64,000 nucleotides of DNA, taken from positions 1-64,000 of the forward strand of contig NZ_BBJX01000002.1 in assembly GCF_000739995.1 (NCBI RefSeq), in the 5' to 3' direction. Position numbers and translations under genes: made by a program. Each line of letters begins with the position of its first letter. Position 1 is the first letter of the stretch. The notes beneath the pieces are model-generated. The model did not search any database and had not been told where the DNA came from. It saw only the letters and a list, made by a program, of their open reading frames with translations. This DNA is from Comamonas granuli NBRC 101663. Its GTDB lineage: Bacteria > Pseudomonadota > Gammaproteobacteria > Burkholderiales > Burkholderiaceae_C. This document shows, one piece after another, positions 62,392 to 64,000 of the stretch.

Positions 62392-63176
62392 GCCGCCTGC
62401 GCCCCGCCCTGCTCCGCCCGGCGCTGGCGCTGCTGGCCGCGGCCAGCGCCGCGCTGCCTGCCCTGGCCCTGCAGCCGCTGGTCACCGACGACACCGGCAC
62501 CCAGGGTGCGGGCGGCCAGCAACTGGAGCTGTCCTGGAGCCGCGGGCGCCTGCACACGGGCGCCGGGCGCACGGCGGTGCACACCCTGGCGCCGACCTAC
62601 ACCTACGGCCTGGCCGAGGCGCTGGACGCCTACGCCAGCCTGCCCTACCAAAGCCTGCGCGGCGACGGCAGCCGCGCCCGCGGCTGGGGCAACGCAGTGC
62701 TGGGCGCCAAGTGGCGCTTCTGCGAGAGCCCGGCCCGCCGGACCAGCCTGGCCCTCAAGCCCGAGCTGCTGCTGCCGGTCAGCCCGGCGCGCGAGGCCGC
62801 CGGCCTGGGCGCGGGCAAGGTGTCGGCGCAGCTCACGGCCATTCTGAGCCAGGAGATGCCCTTCGGCGCCCTGCACGCCAACCTGGGCTGGGGCCGCGAG
62901 CGCAGCCACAACGCCGCGGACCAGGCAACGCTGCGGCGCGTCTCGATCGCCCCCGTGTGGTCGCTCTCGAGCACGTTCCAGCTCGTCGCCGACCTGGGCC
63001 TGGAGAGCCGCCAGGCGGACGGCAACGGCGTGCGCACGCATTTCGTGGAGCTGGGCGCCATCTACAGCCCCGGCCCGGACCTGGACTTCGCTGTGGGGGC
63101 CCTGCGCACGCAGGACAACGCCGCGCCGCGCAGCCAGGGCACGACGCTCACCGCCGGTGTGACCTGGCGCTTTTGA
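62388..63176 (+). CDS. Putative outer-membrane protein (phenol-pathway MetA-like family)
   Basis: A 262-residue protein with a signal peptide (LALLAAASAALPALA) and an LQPLVTDDTGTQGAGGQQLE start resembling the family that Pfam calls MetA-pathway of phenol degradation. The rest alternates in a beta-barrel pattern and ends TLTAGVTWRF, an outer-membrane-like C-terminus with a terminal Phe. The start overlaps the fpr stop by four bases, and the stop overlaps the shikimate kinase start by one base. A transport function is possible; no substrate can be named. Confidence 0.8.
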   Translation: MSRLRPALLRPALALLAAASAALPALALQPLVTDDTGTQGAGGQQLELSWSRGRLHTGAGRTAVHTLAPTYTYGLAEALDAYASLPYQSLRGDGSRARGWGNAVLGAKWRFCESPARRTSLALKPELLLPVSPAREAAGLGAGKVSAQLTAILSQEMPFGALHANLGWGRERSHNAADQATLRRVSIAPVWSLSSTFQLVADLGLESRQADGNGVRTHFVELGAIYSPGPDLDFAVGALRTQDNAAPRSQGTTLTAGVTWRF

Positions 63177-63739
63177 TGCACACCGCCATGCCTACAACCT
63201 TCCCCACGCGCTGCGCGCTCGTCGGCATGCCCGGCTCGGGCAAATCCACCGTCGGGCGGCAACTGGCCCAGCGGCTCAAGGTGCCCTTCGTGGACCTGGA
63301 CCAGCGGCTCGAGGAGTCCCTGGGCACCAGCATCCGCGCCTTTTTTGCTGCCGAAGGCGAGGAGCGTTTTCGCGCACTGGAAGCCGAGATGCTCGCCCAG
63401 GTGGCGCAGGAGGGCGGCGGCATGGTGCTCTCCACCGGCGGCGGTACCGTGCTGCGTCCCGAGAACCGCGCCGCGCTGCGCCGCTTCGGCACGGTGCTGT
63501 ACCTGCGCGCCTCGCCCGACGACATCTTCCGCCGCATCCGCCACGACAAGACGCGCCCGCTGCTGCAGGTGGCCAACCCGCTGGAGCGCCTGCGCGAACT
63601 CTACGCCCAGCGTGACCCGCTGTACCGCGAGGCGGCGCATTTCACCATCGAGACGCACCGCCCCACGGTGGCCACGCTGGTGCACATGATCGTCATGCAA
63701 CTGGAGCTGGCGGCCCCCCATCCGCCCGAGGCGGGCTGA
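63176..63739 (+). CDS. aroK: Shikimate kinase
   Basis: A 187-residue kinase (183 if started at ATG 63188) that phosphorylates shikimate on the way to aromatic amino acids. The P-loop is GMPGSGKSTVGRQLA; the shikimate-binding acidic and Arg residues lie in FVDLDQRLEESLG and EGEERFRALEAEML, followed by STGGGTVLRPENR. The lid and ATP site include KTRPLLQVANPLERLRELY. The partner aroB is not adjacent. Its end overlaps the convergent EAL gene by 47 bp. Confidence 0.92.
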   Translation: MHTAMPTTFPTRCALVGMPGSGKSTVGRQLAQRLKVPFVDLDQRLEESLGTSIRAFFAAEGEERFRALEAEMLAQVAQEGGGMVLSTGGGTVLRPENRAALRRFGTVLYLRASPDDIFRRIRHDKTRPLLQVANPLERLRELYAQRDPLYREAAHFTIETHRPTVATLVHMIVMQLELAAPHPPEAG

Positions 63740-64000
63740 CGACCGCCCCGGCCCGGCGCTGGCGTTCCAGCCAGTCCAGCAGGGCCGCCAGCGGCATGGG
63801 GCGTGCGTACAGGTAGCCCTGGGCGGCGGCGCAGCCCTCGGCCTCCAGCAGCGCCCACTGCGGCGCGATCTCCACCCCTTCGGCCAGCGTCTGCAGGCCC
63901 AGGCTGCGCCCCATGGCGATCACCGCGCGGCAGATGGCCGCGTCGTTCGGGTCGGTGAGGATGTCGCGCACAAAGGACTTGTCGATCTTGATCTGGTCGA
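63693..64000 (-). CDS. EAL domain cyclic-di-GMP phosphodiesterase, 5' part outside window
   Basis: The C-terminal 102 codons of an EAL-domain protein are visible. The translated edge reads DQIKIDKSFVRDILTDPND, the conserved core strand and helix, then AMGRSLGLQTLAEGVEIAPQ with the essential EGVE, and AQGYLYARPMP. The active site lies outside. The last 25 residues are a Pro/Ala tail. The stop at 63693 is within the aroK coding region (47 bp overlap, convergent). It would degrade cyclic-di-GMP, the opposite of the diguanylate cyclase at 51.5 kb. Confidence 0.93.
   Translation of the reverse strand, partial: DQIKIDKSFVRDILTDPNDAAICRAVIAMGRSLGLQTLAEGVEIAPQWALLEAEGCAAAQGYLYARPMPLAALLDWLERQRRAGAVVSPPRADGGPPAPVA

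Overview
The window is 64 kb of high-GC chromosomal DNA that reads as a member of the Burkholderiales, most likely a comamonad close to Acidovorax, Alicycliphilus or Melaminivora. This rests on gene content and order (mreB-mreC-mreD-mrdA opposite gatC-gatA-gatB, lptD-surA-rsmA-pyrE, TorF-like porin-glnK-amtB), protein style and the intergenic repeats; the genus is an inference. There are no tRNA or rRNA genes, phage genes or transposases. Genes are tightly packed, many with 4-bp ATGA overlaps, and no gene-free gap exceeds 300 bases.

Left edge to 11.6 kb: a partial chemotaxis receptor, then a light-response island. A B12-dependent MerR-type photoreceptor (LitR/CarH family) sits between two divergent operons. 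Leftward are an FAD oxidoreductase, a DUF1365 protein and a cyclopropane-type fatty acid methyltransferase. Rightward, after litR, are an FAD oxidoreductase, a photolyase/cryptochrome, a 53-residue DUF2256 protein, an iron-sulphur photolyase with an in-frame stop, an SDR with an internal deletion, and a TIGR01777 epimerase. Three copies of a TTGTC-N3-GACAA palindrome lie in the shared promoter region.

11.6-22.8 kb: an MCE/Mla-type lipid ABC transporter (permease, ATPase, MCE protein, lipoprotein), a GMC oxidoreductase, a TSUP permease, a polar amino-acid ABC transporter behind a possible attenuator leader, a DcaP-like porin and a DMT exporter. 22.8-39.1 kb: housekeeping. This holds the rod-shape operon without rodA, the GatCAB amidotransferase, pyrE, rsmA, surA, lptD, a cell-wall sugar kinase and rsmE.

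39.1-49.8 kb: a minus-strand block controlled by a divergent ArsR-family regulator. It encodes an RND efflux pump with its adaptor and TolC partner, an AhpD-like CxxC protein, a sulfide:quinone reductase with all three catalytic cysteines, a paralogue that has lost one of them, a small methyltransferase and minor proteins. A sulfur or thiol stress role is the best inference, and this is the least described system here. A strong promoter with the palindromic operator across its -10 drives the block.

49.9-64 kb: corA, a diguanylate cyclase, a ProQ-family protein, glcE and glcF separated by a DUF1275 gene and without glcD, a nitrogen-regulated porin-glnK-amtB operon with a sigma-54 promoter and a perfect NtrC site, comM, fpr, an outer-membrane protein, shikimate kinase and a partial EAL protein. 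Two repeat families are scattered through the window: a ~55-bp element (seven sites) and one 161-bp palindromic MITE-like element.
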